From contig JAFYUZ010000097.1 of assembly GCA_017549365.1 (NCBI GenBank), positions 1 through 45,050 on the forward strand: a stretch of DNA of 45,050 bases, in the 5' to 3' direction. Origin of the DNA: Clostridia bacterium. GTDB taxonomy: Bacteria > Bacillota > Clostridia > Oscillospirales > CAG-382. Position numbers and translations under genes: made by a program. This document shows, piece by piece, positions 1 through 8,466 of the stretch. Within the stretch, counting starts at the first letter, position 1, and each line of letters starts with the position of its first letter. The notes under the pieces are model-generated. The model did not search any database. It was not told where the DNA came from and worked only from the letters and a program-made list of their open reading frames with translations.

Positions 1-42
1 GCTGTTTGAAAACGCGGTTTTTAAACAGCCCCTTTTGAGGGG
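1..42 (+). other. Two adjacent hairpins at window edge
   Basis: Bases 1-13 pair with 17-29 (arms GCTGTTTGAAAAC and GTTTTTAAACAGC, one G-T pair, 3-base loop). Directly after it CCCC at 29-32 pairs with GGGG at 39-42 around TTTTGA. No strong T-run follows, so a terminator for a gene left of the window is possible but not certain. No open reading frame lies here. Confidence 0.45.
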
Positions 43-54
43 ATAGGTAAAAAA

Positions 55-123
55 GCTTCAGAACGGACAAACGGAACCCGAAGGCGCACAAAGGTGCGTC
101 GAGAGGCGACGTTTGTCTGTAGC
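55..123 (+). other. Folded element, possible structured RNA
   Basis: An 11-bp stem joins 63-73 (ACGGACAAACG) to 110-120 (CGTTTGTCTGT), and inside it 83-89 pairs with 94-100 (GGCGCAC/GTGCGTC, loop AAAG). GCT at 55-57 could pair with AGC at 121-123. It is followed by an A-run and T-run. I do not recognise a known RNA family, and the strand is uncertain because the stems are symmetric. It could be the 3' part of a small RNA or a simple intergenic repeat. Confidence 0.35.
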
Positions 124-138
124 AAAAAAGATTTTTTT

Positions 139-168
139 GAGAAAAACTCAAAATGATGAGTTTTTCTT
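139..168 (+). terminator. Hairpin with pyrimidine-rich tail
   Basis: GAAAAACTCA at 141-150 pairs perfectly with TGAGTTTTTC at 157-166 around a 6-base loop, and A140 and G139 can extend the stem. The 3' side is T-rich and runs on into a long T/C-rich stretch. This fits an intrinsic terminator reading rightwards, perhaps for whatever is encoded by the folded element before it. Confidence 0.45.
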
Positions 169-291
169 CCTTGTTTTCAGGACTTATACTTGTTTTTTGT
201 TCTGTTTTCTTTGTTTTTCTTCTTTTTTGCGGTCTGGACTTTTTTAACATCCCCTTTTTATTATTTTAAGGAAAAAAGTATGTCAATCCAC
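169..291 (+). other. Pyrimidine-rich intergenic stretch
   Basis: About 100 bases strongly biased to T and C on the plus strand, with several T5-T6 runs and no reading frame. I see no gene or defined site in it other than the hairpins to its left and the promoter to its right. Confidence 0.4.
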
Positions 292-320
292 TTTACACGA
301 ACCGCAAAAAGTGATATAAT
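292..320 (+). promoter_or_regulatory. Sigma-A promoter for the recD2 operon
   Basis: TTTACA at 292-297 and TATAAT at 315-320 are separated by exactly 17 bases. Transcription would start near 327, giving a leader of about 90 bases before the first gene at 415. Confidence 0.7.
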
Positions 321-414
321 TAGGTAGAATGTGAAAGTGTTTATATTTTATATTGTCGGCATTTACTTTGTTTTTCATATAATACATAAAACCTTGATTT
401 AAGGCAGGTATTAT

Positions 415-774
415 ATGTTTTATCTCATAACCGAAATTTTTATTTGTTTTTTTGCCGCAGTAGGAATGTGCTTTTTCGTCCTTGCGCTTTTTGATTGCTA
501 CACCGCAGGAAAAGCAGGAATAAAAGCCACGCTTGTGATATCAGAGATCGCAGATCCCGAAAATGCCGAGTACTCTTTACGGGTGCTTGAGGGACACCTT
601 TCTCACACAGCTCTGGGAAAATATATCACGCAGATCATTGCGGCATATCCGAATGCCGACGTAGAACTTATAGAAAAGCTTGACCGTGAATTCGGAAATC
701 TGAAAAAGGAGGAAAGTCCAAATTGGAACACGCAGAACCTAAAACAGAACTCGAAACAGTCTGCGGAACGGTAG
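415..774 (+). CDS. Small membrane-anchored protein, unknown function
   Basis: 119 residues. Residues 2-27 form one hydrophobic segment, likely a membrane anchor; the remainder is soluble, acidic then lysine- and asparagine-rich. I do not recognise a family. ATG at 415 has AAGGCAGG at 401-408 as ribosome binding site. It is first in the recD2 operon, and its last 52 bases overlap the start of recD2, so the two are probably translationally coupled. The C-terminal 17 codons are read in another frame inside recD2, which makes the tail poorly constrained. Its position, not its sequence, suggests a housekeeping role. Confidence 0.65.
   Translation: MFYLITEIFICFFAAVGMCFFVLALFDCYTAGKAGIKATLVISEIADPENAEYSLRVLEGHLSHTALGKYITQIIAAYPNADVELIEKLDREFGNLKKEESPNWNTQNLKQNSKQSAER
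707..725 (+). promoter_or_regulatory. RBS fixing a TTG start for recD2
   Basis: AAGGAGG at 707-713, a near-perfect Shine-Dalgarno, lies 9 bases before TTG at 723-725. No ATG in the recD2 frame occurs at suitable spacing, so TTG is the likely start, inside the 3' end of the preceding gene. Confidence 0.7.
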
Positions 775-2954
775 AAAACATAATATACAAAAACGAAACC
801 AATGGGTATACGGTATGTGACATCAACTGTGACGGTGTGCCGGTGACCGTTGTGGGCATCCTTCCTTTTCTGAATGAGGGCGAAACCGTTTCTGTTACGG
901 GCGAATGGACATACCACTCCTCCTTCGGCAAGCAGTTCAAGGCGGAGCATTACGAAAAACAGCTTCCCACCTCAAAGGAAACCATTCTTTCATATCTTGC
1001 GTCCGGTGCAGTCTCGGGCATAGGTCCCGTACTTGCACATCGGATCGTTGACAAATACGGTGAGGATTCGCTGGATGTTCTTGAAAACCACCCGGACTGG
1101 CTTGCAGACATAAACGGCATTACGATGAAAAAAGCCATGAAGATGAACGAAAGCTACCGCGAGCAGTTCGGTATGCGAAATGTGATGATGTTCTTCAACG
1201 GTTATTTCGGGCCCGCAACCGCAGTTAAAGTATATAAGCGATGGGGCGCCGCCGCCGTTGACGTTGTTAAAAGTAACCCTTATCTTCTTTGCGAAGAAAT
1301 AAACGGTATAGGTTTTGAACGTGCCGACAAATTAGCAGCGGGACTCGGTATAGACCCCAACTCTCCTTTCCGTTTGTCCTCAGGTATAAAATACGCGCTT
1401 TCCCTTGAGCTTTCACGCAACGGAAACTGTTATCTTCCGCTCGATGTTCTCACCGAAAAATCCTGCACCCTTCTCGGAGCCGACAGGGAAAAGATCTCAG
1501 ATGCCATTGCAGCTCTCACCGTCAAAACTCAACTTATTGCGGTAAAATTCGGAAACGAGACCGCCATATATCTCGATTACGTCTATGAATCCGAACGGTA
1601 CTGCGCTGACAAATTATATGAGCTTTCAAAGGCAGCAATCAACATCCCCATTGAGAAAACGGAATACTACATTTCAGATGTGGAAAAAGACACGGGTTTT
1701 ACATTTGCCGAAAAACAGCGCGATGCCATAAAACGCGCCGTGACCGACGGACTCCTTGTGCTGACGGGCGGCCCCGGCACCGGCAAGACCACTGTTATCA
1801 AAGCAATTCTCACTCTTTTTGATGTTTTAGAGATAGATACCGCCCTTGCCGCCCCAACGGGACGTGCTGCAAAGAGAATGAGCCTTGCTACGGGACGTGA
1901 AGCAAAAACCATTCATCGCCTGCTTGAAGCAGATTACGGCGGCGATAACAGAATGCACTTTCAAAAGGACGAAAACAGTCCCCTTGATGCGGGAGCTGTT
2001 ATAATAGACGAGATCTCAATGGCAGATGTAATGCTGCTCTCCGCCCTTTTAAAAGCCATAAAGCCCGGCACAAAGGTCATTCTTATAGGTGACAGCGATC
2101 AGTTGCCGCCCGTTGGCGCGGGTGACTGTCTGCGGGATATTCTGTCATCGGGTGCATTCAGCTTTGTGAAGTTAGACACCATTTTCCGCCAGGCATCAAG
2201 CTCCCTTATAGTGGAAAATGCCCACATGATAAACAGCGGCAAAATGCCGATACTTTCGGCAAAAGACAAAGATTTCTTTTTCATGCCGAGATCAAACGCT
2301 GCAGATACCGCAAGTGTTTGCATGGAGCTTTGCGAAAAACGCCTGCCCAAAGCATACGGATATGACCCGCTTACCGATATTCAGGTAATATCTCCCACCC
2401 GCAAGGGTGAGGGCGGAACGGCAACCCTGAACAAGCTTCTGCAGTCTGTTCTCAATCCACCCGCTCAGGGCAAAGCCGAGCGTACTGTAAGAGACATGGT
2501 ATTTCGCGTGGGCGATAAAGTTATGCAGATACGCAACGACTACATGCAGCAATGGAAAGATAAGCGGGGATTTGCAGGAGAAGGTGTTTACAACGGCGAT
2601 ATAGGTGTTATAACAGATATAAGCATACGTGATGAAAGTTTCACCGTAACCTTTGATGACAAAATATCTCAATACGATTTCTCACAGATCGACGAGATAG
2701 AGCACGCCTTTGCAGTAACGGTACACAAAAGCCAGGGCAGTGAATATCCGTGTGTGATAATCCCCCTTTCCGATGCACCATACGGGCTTCTCACACGTAA
2801 TATGCTATATACAGCGGTGACCCGCGCCCAGCAAATGGTGATCATTGTCGGAAAAGAAGAAACAATAAGCCTTATGGTTTCCAACAATCGTCAGGCAAAA
2901 AGAAACACCGGGCTTTGCAGAATGCTGAAAGCCTTCATCAAAACAGAACAGTAA
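723..2954 (+). CDS. recD2: RecD2-type 5'-3' DNA helicase
   Basis: 743 residues, the usual size of RecD2, the RecBC-independent superfamily 1B helicase found in Firmicutes and Deinococcus and linked to replication-fork repair. Domains: N-terminal OB-like region (about 12-80), helix-hairpin-helix region (about 90-205, with VSGIGP and INGIGFERADKLA), then two helicase lobes. Visible motifs: Walker A GGPGTGKTT at 349-357, Walker B DEIS at 429-432, GDSDQLPPVG at 456-465, FRQ of motif IV, AVTVHKSQGSEYP near 664-676 and YTAVTRAQ near 696. All ATPase motifs look intact. It starts with TTG (see the RBS entry). tsaE follows after 18 bases in the same direction, so they probably share a transcript. Confidence 0.93.
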   Translation: MEHAEPKTELETVCGTVENIIYKNETNGYTVCDINCDGVPVTVVGILPFLNEGETVSVTGEWTYHSSFGKQFKAEHYEKQLPTSKETILSYLASGAVSGIGPVLAHRIVDKYGEDSLDVLENHPDWLADINGITMKKAMKMNESYREQFGMRNVMMFFNGYFGPATAVKVYKRWGAAAVDVVKSNPYLLCEEINGIGFERADKLAAGLGIDPNSPFRLSSGIKYALSLELSRNGNCYLPLDVLTEKSCTLLGADREKISDAIAALTVKTQLIAVKFGNETAIYLDYVYESERYCADKLYELSKAAINIPIEKTEYYISDVEKDTGFTFAEKQRDAIKRAVTDGLLVLTGGPGTGKTTVIKAILTLFDVLEIDTALAAPTGRAAKRMSLATGREAKTIHRLLEADYGGDNRMHFQKDENSPLDAGAVIIDEISMADVMLLSALLKAIKPGTKVILIGDSDQLPPVGAGDCLRDILSSGAFSFVKLDTIFRQASSSLIVENAHMINSGKMPILSAKDKDFFFMPRSNAADTASVCMELCEKRLPKAYGYDPLTDIQVISPTRKGEGGTATLNKLLQSVLNPPAQGKAERTVRDMVFRVGDKVMQIRNDYMQQWKDKRGFAGEGVYNGDIGVITDISIRDESFTVTFDDKISQYDFSQIDEIEHAFAVTVHKSQGSEYPCVIIPLSDAPYGLLTRNMLYTAVTRAQQMVIIVGKEETISLMVSNNRQAKRNTGLCRMLKAFIKTEQ

Positions 2955-2972
2955 ATAAGGAAATATAAAGCA

Positions 2973-3416
2973 ATGAACAAAAATAACAATTCAGATGTTT
3001 TAATCTTTAAAAGCAGCTGCTGCGAGGACACGGAAAGAATTGCGGAAGAATTTGCAAAACAGCTTATCCCCGGAGATTTTATCGCATTTTTCGGAGATCT
3101 CGGTTCGGGAAAGACAGCTTTTGTGCGCGGTCTTGCATCATACCTCTGTCCCGAATGCCGTGTTTCAAGTCCCACCTTTGCAATAGTAAATGAATACGAA
3201 GGCGGCAGGATACCTCTGTTTCATTTCGATATGTACAGAATACTCGATGATGACAATCTTTTTTCAACCGGTTTTTACGACTATTTTGACAGAAACGGTA
3301 TAATTGCCGCAGAATGGTGCGAAAACATCCCGTTTGCGCTCCCAAAACACAGATATGAAATAGTCTTTGAAAAACATGGTGACTCCGAGCGTACCATACA
3401 AATAATCAAAAAATAA
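2973..3416 (+). CDS. tsaE: TsaE, ATPase of tRNA t6A synthesis
   Basis: 147 residues, normal for TsaE. TsaE hydrolyses ATP and works with TsaB and TsaD to transfer threonylcarbamoyl to A37 of ANN-decoding tRNAs. The P-loop is GDLGSGKT at 41-48; the family signature SPTFAIVNEY follows, then LFHFDMYRI and the EW motif in AAEWCENI. The start is ATG with AAGGA about a dozen bases upstream. tsaB and tsaD, often next to tsaE, are not in this window. It lies between recD2 and ddh, consistent with one housekeeping transcript. Confidence 0.93.
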   Translation: MNKNNNSDVLIFKSSCCEDTERIAEEFAKQLIPGDFIAFFGDLGSGKTAFVRGLASYLCPECRVSSPTFAIVNEYEGGRIPLFHFDMYRILDDDNLFSTGFYDYFDRNGIIAAEWCENIPFALPKHRYEIVFEKHGDSERTIQIIKK

Positions 3417-3445
3417 AGATCTTAACTTCAAGGAGTGATATAACA

Positions 3446-4429
3446 ATGATAAGAATAGGACTTTACGGCTACGGAAATCTCGCCCGCGGGGTGGATTGTG
3501 CCATAAAACAAAATGACGACATGGAACTTTGTGCAGTATTTACCCGCCGCTCTCCCGAAAGCGTAAAAACAGTAACCGGGGGTGTACCCGTTTACCACAC
3601 AAACGAAATACTTGTACATAAAGACGAAATAGATGTCCTTGTAATGTGCGGCGGAAGCGCAACAGACCTTCCCGTTCAGACCCCCGAAATGGCACAGTAT
3701 TTTAATGTTGTGGACAGTTTTGACACCCACAAAAACATTCCCGAACATTTTGCAAATGTGGATGCCGCAGCAAGAAAAAGCGGCAAGGTCGGAATAATAT
3801 CCGTGGGATGGGACCCCGGTATGTTCTCTCTTAACCGCCTCTATTCGGGTTGCATACTGCGCGACGGAAAAGACTATACTTTCTGGGGCAAGGGAGTAAG
3901 TCAGGGTCATTCCGATGCTATAAGACGCATCGAGGGCGTCGTTGATGCAAAGCAGTATACCGTTCCGGTGGAATCCTCTTTGGATGCCGTAAGACGTGGT
4001 GAACAGCCCGAGCTTTCCGCACGTCAGAAGCACACCCGCGAATGCTTCGTTGTGGCAGAAGAAGGAGCCGACAAGGCACGAATAGAGCACGAAATAGTAA
4101 CCATGAAAAACTATTTTGACGAATACGACACTACAGTGCACTTCATTTCCCTTGAAGAGCTTCGCCGCGATCATGCAGGTATCCCCCATGGCGGCTTTGT
4201 GATAAGAAGCGGCAAAACAGGCAAAGACCTTGAAAATTCCCATGTTATAGAATACAGTCTTAAACTCGACTCCAATCCGGAATTTACCGCCAGCGTTATC
4301 GTTGCATATGTACGTGCAGCATACAGAATGAGCAGCGAGGGAATGTGCGGCTGCAAAACCGTTTTCGACATTCCTCCCGCATACCTTTCCGATAAGACCT
4401 CATATGAGCTCATTTCCACTCTTCTCTGA
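3446..4429 (+). CDS. ddh: meso-Diaminopimelate D-dehydrogenase
   Basis: 327 residues, close to the known Ddh enzymes (about 320-330). The enzyme converts tetrahydrodipicolinate, ammonia and NADPH to meso-diaminopimelate in one step, feeding lysine and peptidoglycan. The Rossmann motif GYGNLARG is at 8-15, with FTRRSPE behind the second strand where the arginines would bind the NADPH phosphate. DSFDTH, SVGWDPGMFSLNRLY and WGKGVSQGHSDAIRRIEG are characteristic of the family. ATG has AGGAG at 3431-3435, 10 bases upstream. The aroE-aroK gene starts 24 bases after its stop. Whether the acylated lysine routes also exist cannot be seen here. Confidence 0.93.
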   Translation: MIRIGLYGYGNLARGVDCAIKQNDDMELCAVFTRRSPESVKTVTGGVPVYHTNEILVHKDEIDVLVMCGGSATDLPVQTPEMAQYFNVVDSFDTHKNIPEHFANVDAAARKSGKVGIISVGWDPGMFSLNRLYSGCILRDGKDYTFWGKGVSQGHSDAIRRIEGVVDAKQYTVPVESSLDAVRRGEQPELSARQKHTRECFVVAEEGADKARIEHEIVTMKNYFDEYDTTVHFISLEELRRDHAGIPHGGFVIRSGKTGKDLENSHVIEYSLKLDSNPEFTASVIVAYVRAAYRMSSEGMCGCKTVFDIPPAYLSDKTSYELISTLL

Positions 4430-4453
4430 GCATTCCGAAAAGGAGAGTTGACC

Positions 4454-5689
4454 ATGCAAAAATACGGCCTTTGCGGAGAGCGGCTGGGGCACAGCTATTC
4501 CCAAATAATCCATAATATGTTGGGCAACCCCGAATACCGTCTTATGAATATGACCCGCGATGAATTCCGCGATTTTATGAAAAAGCGGGAGTTTTGTGCT
4601 GTAAATGTAACTATCCCCTATAAAACCGATGCTCTTGCGCTGTGTGATATCGTTTCAGACGAGGCGAAGATGATCGGGTCGGTAAACACTGTTGTGAATA
4701 AAAACGGCATACTTTACGGATACAATACCGACATTGCAGGATTCATTTACATGCTTGAAAGCGCAGGAATATCCGTCAAAGGACAAAAAGTCCTTATACT
4801 CGGCACAGGCGGCACAAGCCTTACTGCGCAAGCCGCGTGTGATAAACTTGGCGCCCGTGAAAAAATAGTCGTTTCACGAAACGGTTCGGTAAATTACGAA
4901 AATGTGACAAAGCACAGCGATGCTCAGATAATTCTCAACACCACCCCTGTTGGCATGTTCCCTGAAAACGGCAAAACTCCCCTCTCTCTGGATGCTTTTC
5001 CGCAAATTGAGGGTGTGGCGGACGTCATATATAATCCCGAGACCACACGACTGTTGCATGATGCAAAAGTAAGAGGACTGAAAACCGCAGGCGGTCTTTC
5101 CATGCTTGTATATCAGGCAATAGAAGCCGACAGACTGTTTTTTGAAAAAAACGGTGAAAATTGCGACGTGCTTGCAAAAAAAGCCGAGGAATCCATACGC
5201 CGCGGTGTTCGCAACATAATCCTTGTCGGAATGCCCGGATGCGGAAAATCCACAGTGGGGAAAATGCTGGCGCAAAAGCTCGACAGAGAATTTATAGATG
5301 CCGACACTTACATAGCCGAAAAATTCGGAAGAACTCCCGAGGAGATAATAATTGCCGACGGTGAGGATGCTTTCCGCAGCATGGAGACCGAGGCCCTTTA
5401 CGATATAACAAAATTATCCTCTGCCGTGATAGCTTGCGGAGGTGGTGCTGTTTTGCGTGAATACAACCGCTATCTCATCCGTCAGAACAGCGTTTGCATA
5501 TATCTCGAAAGAAAACTCGAAAAGCTTGCCACGGGAGGAAGACCTCTTTCGGCAGGAGGTCCAGACAGACTGAAAAAACTATATGATCAACGCGACCCGC
5601 TTTACCGCGAGGTTTCGGACTTTTCCGTAGAAATACATGAAAATTCAGGCAAAACAGTCGACACGATCATTGAAAGGGTTGGCAAATAG
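4454..5689 (+). CDS. aroE/aroK: Fused shikimate dehydrogenase-shikimate kinase
   Basis: 411 residues, two complete enzymes in one chain. Residues 1 to about 250 are AroE (3-dehydroshikimate + NADPH to shikimate): GHSYSQIIHNML, catalytic lysine in NVTIPYK, GSVNTVV, GYNTDIAGF, dinucleotide loop LGTGGTS, ILNTTPVGMFP and GGLSMLVYQA. From about 252 it is AroK (shikimate to shikimate 3-phosphate): Walker A GMPGCGKST near 258, DADTYIAEKFGRT, FRSMETEAL, CGGGAV and the lid GGRPLS. ATG at 4454 is preferred over TTG at 4448 because AGGAG at 4441-4445 is 8 bases from it. aroQ follows after 2 bases, giving three consecutive shikimate-pathway activities. No frameshift or stop separates the domains. Confidence 0.92.
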   Translation: MQKYGLCGERLGHSYSQIIHNMLGNPEYRLMNMTRDEFRDFMKKREFCAVNVTIPYKTDALALCDIVSDEAKMIGSVNTVVNKNGILYGYNTDIAGFIYMLESAGISVKGQKVLILGTGGTSLTAQAACDKLGAREKIVVSRNGSVNYENVTKHSDAQIILNTTPVGMFPENGKTPLSLDAFPQIEGVADVIYNPETTRLLHDAKVRGLKTAGGLSMLVYQAIEADRLFFEKNGENCDVLAKKAEESIRRGVRNIILVGMPGCGKSTVGKMLAQKLDREFIDADTYIAEKFGRTPEEIIIADGEDAFRSMETEALYDITKLSSAVIACGGGAVLREYNRYLIRQNSVCIYLERKLEKLATGGRPLSAGGPDRLKKLYDQRDPLYREVSDFSVEIHENSGKTVDTIIERVGK

Positions 5690-5691
5690 AA

Positions 5692-6120
5692 ATGAAAATA
5701 CTTATAATAAATGGTCCTAATCTTAATATGTTAGGTATACGCGAGCCCGATATTTACGGCAAAAAAACATATTCCGACCTGGTGGAGCTGATAGAAAGCC
5801 ATGCAAAAAGCATTAATATTGATGTGGAATGTTTCCAGTCGAACCACGAAGGATATATTGTGGATAAGATACAGCAAGCCTACGGCAACACCGACGGAAT
5901 CGTTATAAATCCCGGTGCCTATACTCACACAAGCGTCGCAATTCTCGATGCCCTCAAAAGTGTGGGGATCCCCTCGGTTGAGGTACACATTTCGGATGTT
6001 GATTCGAGAGAGGAATTCAGAAAAACATCCTATGTTTCCCTTTACTGCTTTAAGCGCATAACAGGAAAAGGCTTTGACGGTTATCTTGAAGCGATAAACG
6101 AAATAGCGACTCTCAAATGA
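5692..6120 (+). CDS. aroQ: Type II 3-dehydroquinate dehydratase
   Basis: 142 residues, the size of type II dehydroquinases. It dehydrates 3-dehydroquinate to 3-dehydroshikimate, the substrate of the AroE half of the preceding gene. Signatures: ILIINGPNLNMLGIREPDIYG at the start with the catalytic tyrosine loop, FQSNHEGYIVDKI, VINPGAYTHTSVAI, and VEVHISDVDSREEFRKTSY with the substrate-binding His and the lid region. It begins 2 bases after the aroE-aroK stop, with only weak AAAGGG upstream, so translational coupling is likely. A terminator follows. Confidence 0.94.
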   Translation: MKILIINGPNLNMLGIREPDIYGKKTYSDLVELIESHAKSINIDVECFQSNHEGYIVDKIQQAYGNTDGIVINPGAYTHTSVAILDALKSVGIPSVEVHISDVDSREEFRKTSYVSLYCFKRITGKGFDGYLEAINEIATLK

Positions 6121-6145
6121 ATTTTTCAGAAATTTCCGAAAAAAT

Positions 6146-6190
6146 GCTCCCAAACGCAATGTTATTTGCTGTTTTGGGAGCTATTTTATT
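6146..6190 (+). terminator. Terminator of the aro operon
   Basis: GCTCCCAAA at 6146-6154 pairs with TTTGGGAGC at 6173-6181, followed by TATTTTATTT. It closes the run that begins at 415; the converging gene on the other strand ends at 6203. Confidence 0.75.
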
Positions 6191-6202
6191 TGTTGTTCTG
6201 TT

Positions 6203-7009
6203 TTAGTTTTGTGCGGGATGAGCTTTATAAAAGTGAACTATGTTCAGGTCTTCAGGCATATCAAGTCCATGGGAACCGCAGCCACCGTCGATTTCATGGC
6301 AGCCGTGATCCATAGCAAAGCCTGTCAAGGTGTTGTGCTTTTGCCACAATTCCTTTATCATGGAATCGAACATTGCAAATTGCAGGGAATTCGCTCTCAG
6401 CTCGGAAAGCGCCTCTGTGCTTTCCGGACCGTATTTATGCATAAGACTGTCGTAGTTTCCGTTGTAGACCACAATAACATCATACTTATCTTCCACAATA
6501 AGTTGTGCCGCTTTTGCATTTACCTGTGCAACCGACGGATATATATAATAATCCATCTCGCGCTCCAGAAAAATGCAGGATATGCTGTCATTTGCCGTTG
6601 AAACGATAGCGCATTTTTTGCCGGCTCTTATCATTGCATCAAAAAGTGTTTCTGTCTTTATAACGGGTTTTGTATAGGTTCGTATGCCGTGAACCTCGGG
6701 CTGAGCACCCGTGTACATCGTTCCGAAACAAACGGGCGTTACAGATGGCATTACGGTGCAAAACGGTATCTCAAGCTCCGTACGCTCGGTTACCTCGCGC
6801 ATTAAAAAACCGTATTTTTCATACACCCACTGACCTATGGCATCGGGATTGTACATAAAAATTCTGTCAGCGCACGCTCCCCCAAAGGTCTTTTCGGCAT
6901 ATTCCGCAAGCTCTCTGCAAAAAGATGCGGAAGTTTCCGGTGCATCCACGCCCATTGTCCTGCAAAGAGCGGCGCAAAGCGTATCAAGTGAAAGTGTGTT
7001 TTTTTCCAT
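6203..7009 (-). CDS. Alkaline-phosphatase-fold phosphoesterase-like protein
   Basis: 268 residues. The motif SVTPVCFGTMYTG with Thr91 followed by PEVHGI resembles the nucleophile region of type I phosphodiesterase/nucleotide pyrophosphatases, and DHG at 234-236 followed by GSHG resembles their second metal site. That points to the alkaline phosphatase superfamily, cytoplasmic, as no signal peptide is seen. It is short for the superfamily, so some metal ligands may be missing or it may be a minimal member. ATG at 7009 is chosen over an upstream TTG at 7021 because GGAGG sits just before it. It lies 22 bases downstream of the peptidase gene and is probably cotranscribed. The substrate is unknown. 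Confidence 0.7.
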   Translation of the reverse strand: MEKNTLSLDTLCAALCRTMGVDAPETSASFCRELAEYAEKTFGGACADRIFMYNPDAIGQWVYEKYGFLMREVTERTELEIPFCTVMPSVTPVCFGTMYTGAQPEVHGIRTYTKPVIKTETLFDAMIRAGKKCAIVSTANDSISCIFLEREMDYYIYPSVAQVNAKAAQLIVEDKYDVIVVYNGNYDSLMHKYGPESTEALSELRANSLQFAMFDSMIKELWQKHNTLTGFAMDHGCHEIDGGCGSHGLDMPEDLNIVHFYKAHPAQN

Positions 7010-7031
7010 AATATCCTCCAAACAAGATAGG

Positions 7032-8261
7032 TTACAGCAAACCGAGTTTGCCTGACATATATTTTTCGACTTCCTGCTTTATTTTGACCGATATTTCCCT
7101 CACCTTTGGAAAATCCGGAGCATTTGCGGCATGATCTGCGAATTTTGCAATATACTCTATATCACGCATCAGAACATCTTTATCAACGCATTCGGCGGTG
7201 TCGTATCTTGTGTGTGATATCGCAGTATCTCCCACGGGGTATCTTGCAAAGGAAACTGTGGGCACTCCGCATTCAATAAATGAGTTGGAATCGCTGGAGC
7301 GTATCCCATACGTCACCGTGCCGGGGAATGAGCTATGCTTTGCAAAGTCTGCAAGAAAGCTTTCCATTGTTTCGTCAATACACGAAAACGATACAAAGTT
7401 TCCCATAACACAGCCCAAAAGATCAAGATTTATGCAAAGTGAAACTTTTTCAAGCTCCCTTTTGTGATCACGGCAATATGCCCGCGAGCCGATAAGTCCC
7501 ACTTCCTCCGCCCCGCACCACACAAGGCGTATATTGCGTTCATGTCTGTGTTCCGAAAAGTATTCAGCAAGGTGCAAAAGTGCAATGCATCCGCTCATAT
7601 TGTCATATGCCCCGTGGGAATATTCCGTGGTATCGTAATGTGCAATTATGACAACTGTTTCATCGCAATTTCCCTGAAGATCAAGCACAATGTTTTGCGA
7701 ATACCCTTCGTATTCACGGTATTCATTGCAAAGCTCGGCATATTTTCCGTCCGCACGCACAACTTCCAATACATCTTTCAAATGGATACACACGCCCGGA
7801 ATATGCATATCTGTTTCAAAGCCGATTCTTTTTTCATCAATATCGCGATCATCGCGCGTTACACTTCCGTTAAAAACAATATAGCCGACGGCACCGCATT
7901 TGCACAGCTTTTCATAAAGCGCCGCCCCCACCTGCTTGTACGACAAAACGATCTTTCCGCAACAACGTGATAAAGACACATCATCTGCCGATTCAAGCAA
8001 ATACAAAGGAGCGCACGCCCTGCCGTTTCCCGACCCCATAATGCCTTTGCATGGGTACTCTTTGCCATCAACTTTCAAAAATGACGCAACCCGCTCATAC
8101 ATTCTTACTTTGAAGGGTTCTTTTTTGGCTTCAAGCCCCATTTCTCCACACAGCGAACAAATATGATCCGCGCAGGCAAGCTCCTGCTTTGTGCCTGGTT
8201 TTCTTACGTATGCTGTATCTGAGAGGATTTTCGTTATTTTTTCAGTATCTATTGTTATCAC
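7032..8261 (-). CDS. M28-family zinc aminopeptidase-like protein
   Basis: 409 residues. The C-terminal half carries the M28 zinc-peptidase pattern: AHYDT with His208, GAYDNMSG with the bridging Asp, GAEEVGLIGS with the catalytic Glu pair, CINLDLLG with Asp, and SHTRYDT with the last His. Residues of about 95-190 form an inserted apical (PA-like) domain, as in larger M28 enzymes. No signal peptide is seen, so it is likely a cytoplasmic aminopeptidase or carboxypeptidase; the substrate is not predictable. The start is GTG at 8261 with GGAAAG close upstream, somewhat tight. A strong promoter lies 50-75 bases upstream. Confidence 0.85.
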   Translation of the reverse strand: MITIDTEKITKILSDTAYVRKPGTKQELACADHICSLCGEMGLEAKKEPFKVRMYERVASFLKVDGKEYPCKGIMGSGNGRACAPLYLLESADDVSLSRCCGKIVLSYKQVGAALYEKLCKCGAVGYIVFNGSVTRDDRDIDEKRIGFETDMHIPGVCIHLKDVLEVVRADGKYAELCNEYREYEGYSQNIVLDLQGNCDETVVIIAHYDTTEYSHGAYDNMSGCIALLHLAEYFSEHRHERNIRLVWCGAEEVGLIGSRAYCRDHKRELEKVSLCINLDLLGCVMGNFVSFSCIDETMESFLADFAKHSSFPGTVTYGIRSSDSNSFIECGVPTVSFARYPVGDTAISHTRYDTAECVDKDVLMRDIEYIAKFADHAANAPDFPKVREISVKIKQEVEKYMSGKLGLL

Positions 8262-8309
8262 TTCTTTCCAAAAGGCGATTTAATCTTTCAAATCATATAG
8301 TTTAAAAGT

Positions 8310-8338
8310 ATTTTACTCCTTAACGCACGGTTTGTCAA
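8310..8338 (-). promoter_or_regulatory. Sigma-A promoter for the M28 gene
   Basis: On the minus strand TTGACA (8333-8338) and TAAAAT (8310-8315) are 17 bases apart. It points to the peptidase and phosphoesterase pair. Confidence 0.7.
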
Positions 8339-8403
8339 TACGGCTTTTATTATATACAGGAATAAATACGAATGCTGAATTATAAAAATATTTCATAAAA
8401 CTA

Positions 8404-8432
8404 TTGCAAAAATCACGTAAAATGGGTATAAT
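8404..8432 (+). promoter_or_regulatory. Sigma-A promoter for ssrA
   Basis: TTGCAA at 8404-8409 and TATAAT at 8427-8432 with a 17-base spacer. The expected start, near 8439-8441, lies about 27 bases before the mature tmRNA 5' end, as expected for a precursor trimmed by RNase P. Confidence 0.75.
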
Positions 8433-8466
8433 ATATTGCGTGACGGTTTTCCCGCTATTCTTCCAC

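Noticed and set aside
311..317. Further GTGATAT copies (for example 311, 3435, 10849 and within coding DNA)
   Set aside because: They are single, lack hairpin spacers and have no neighbour copies; expected by chance for a 7-mer.
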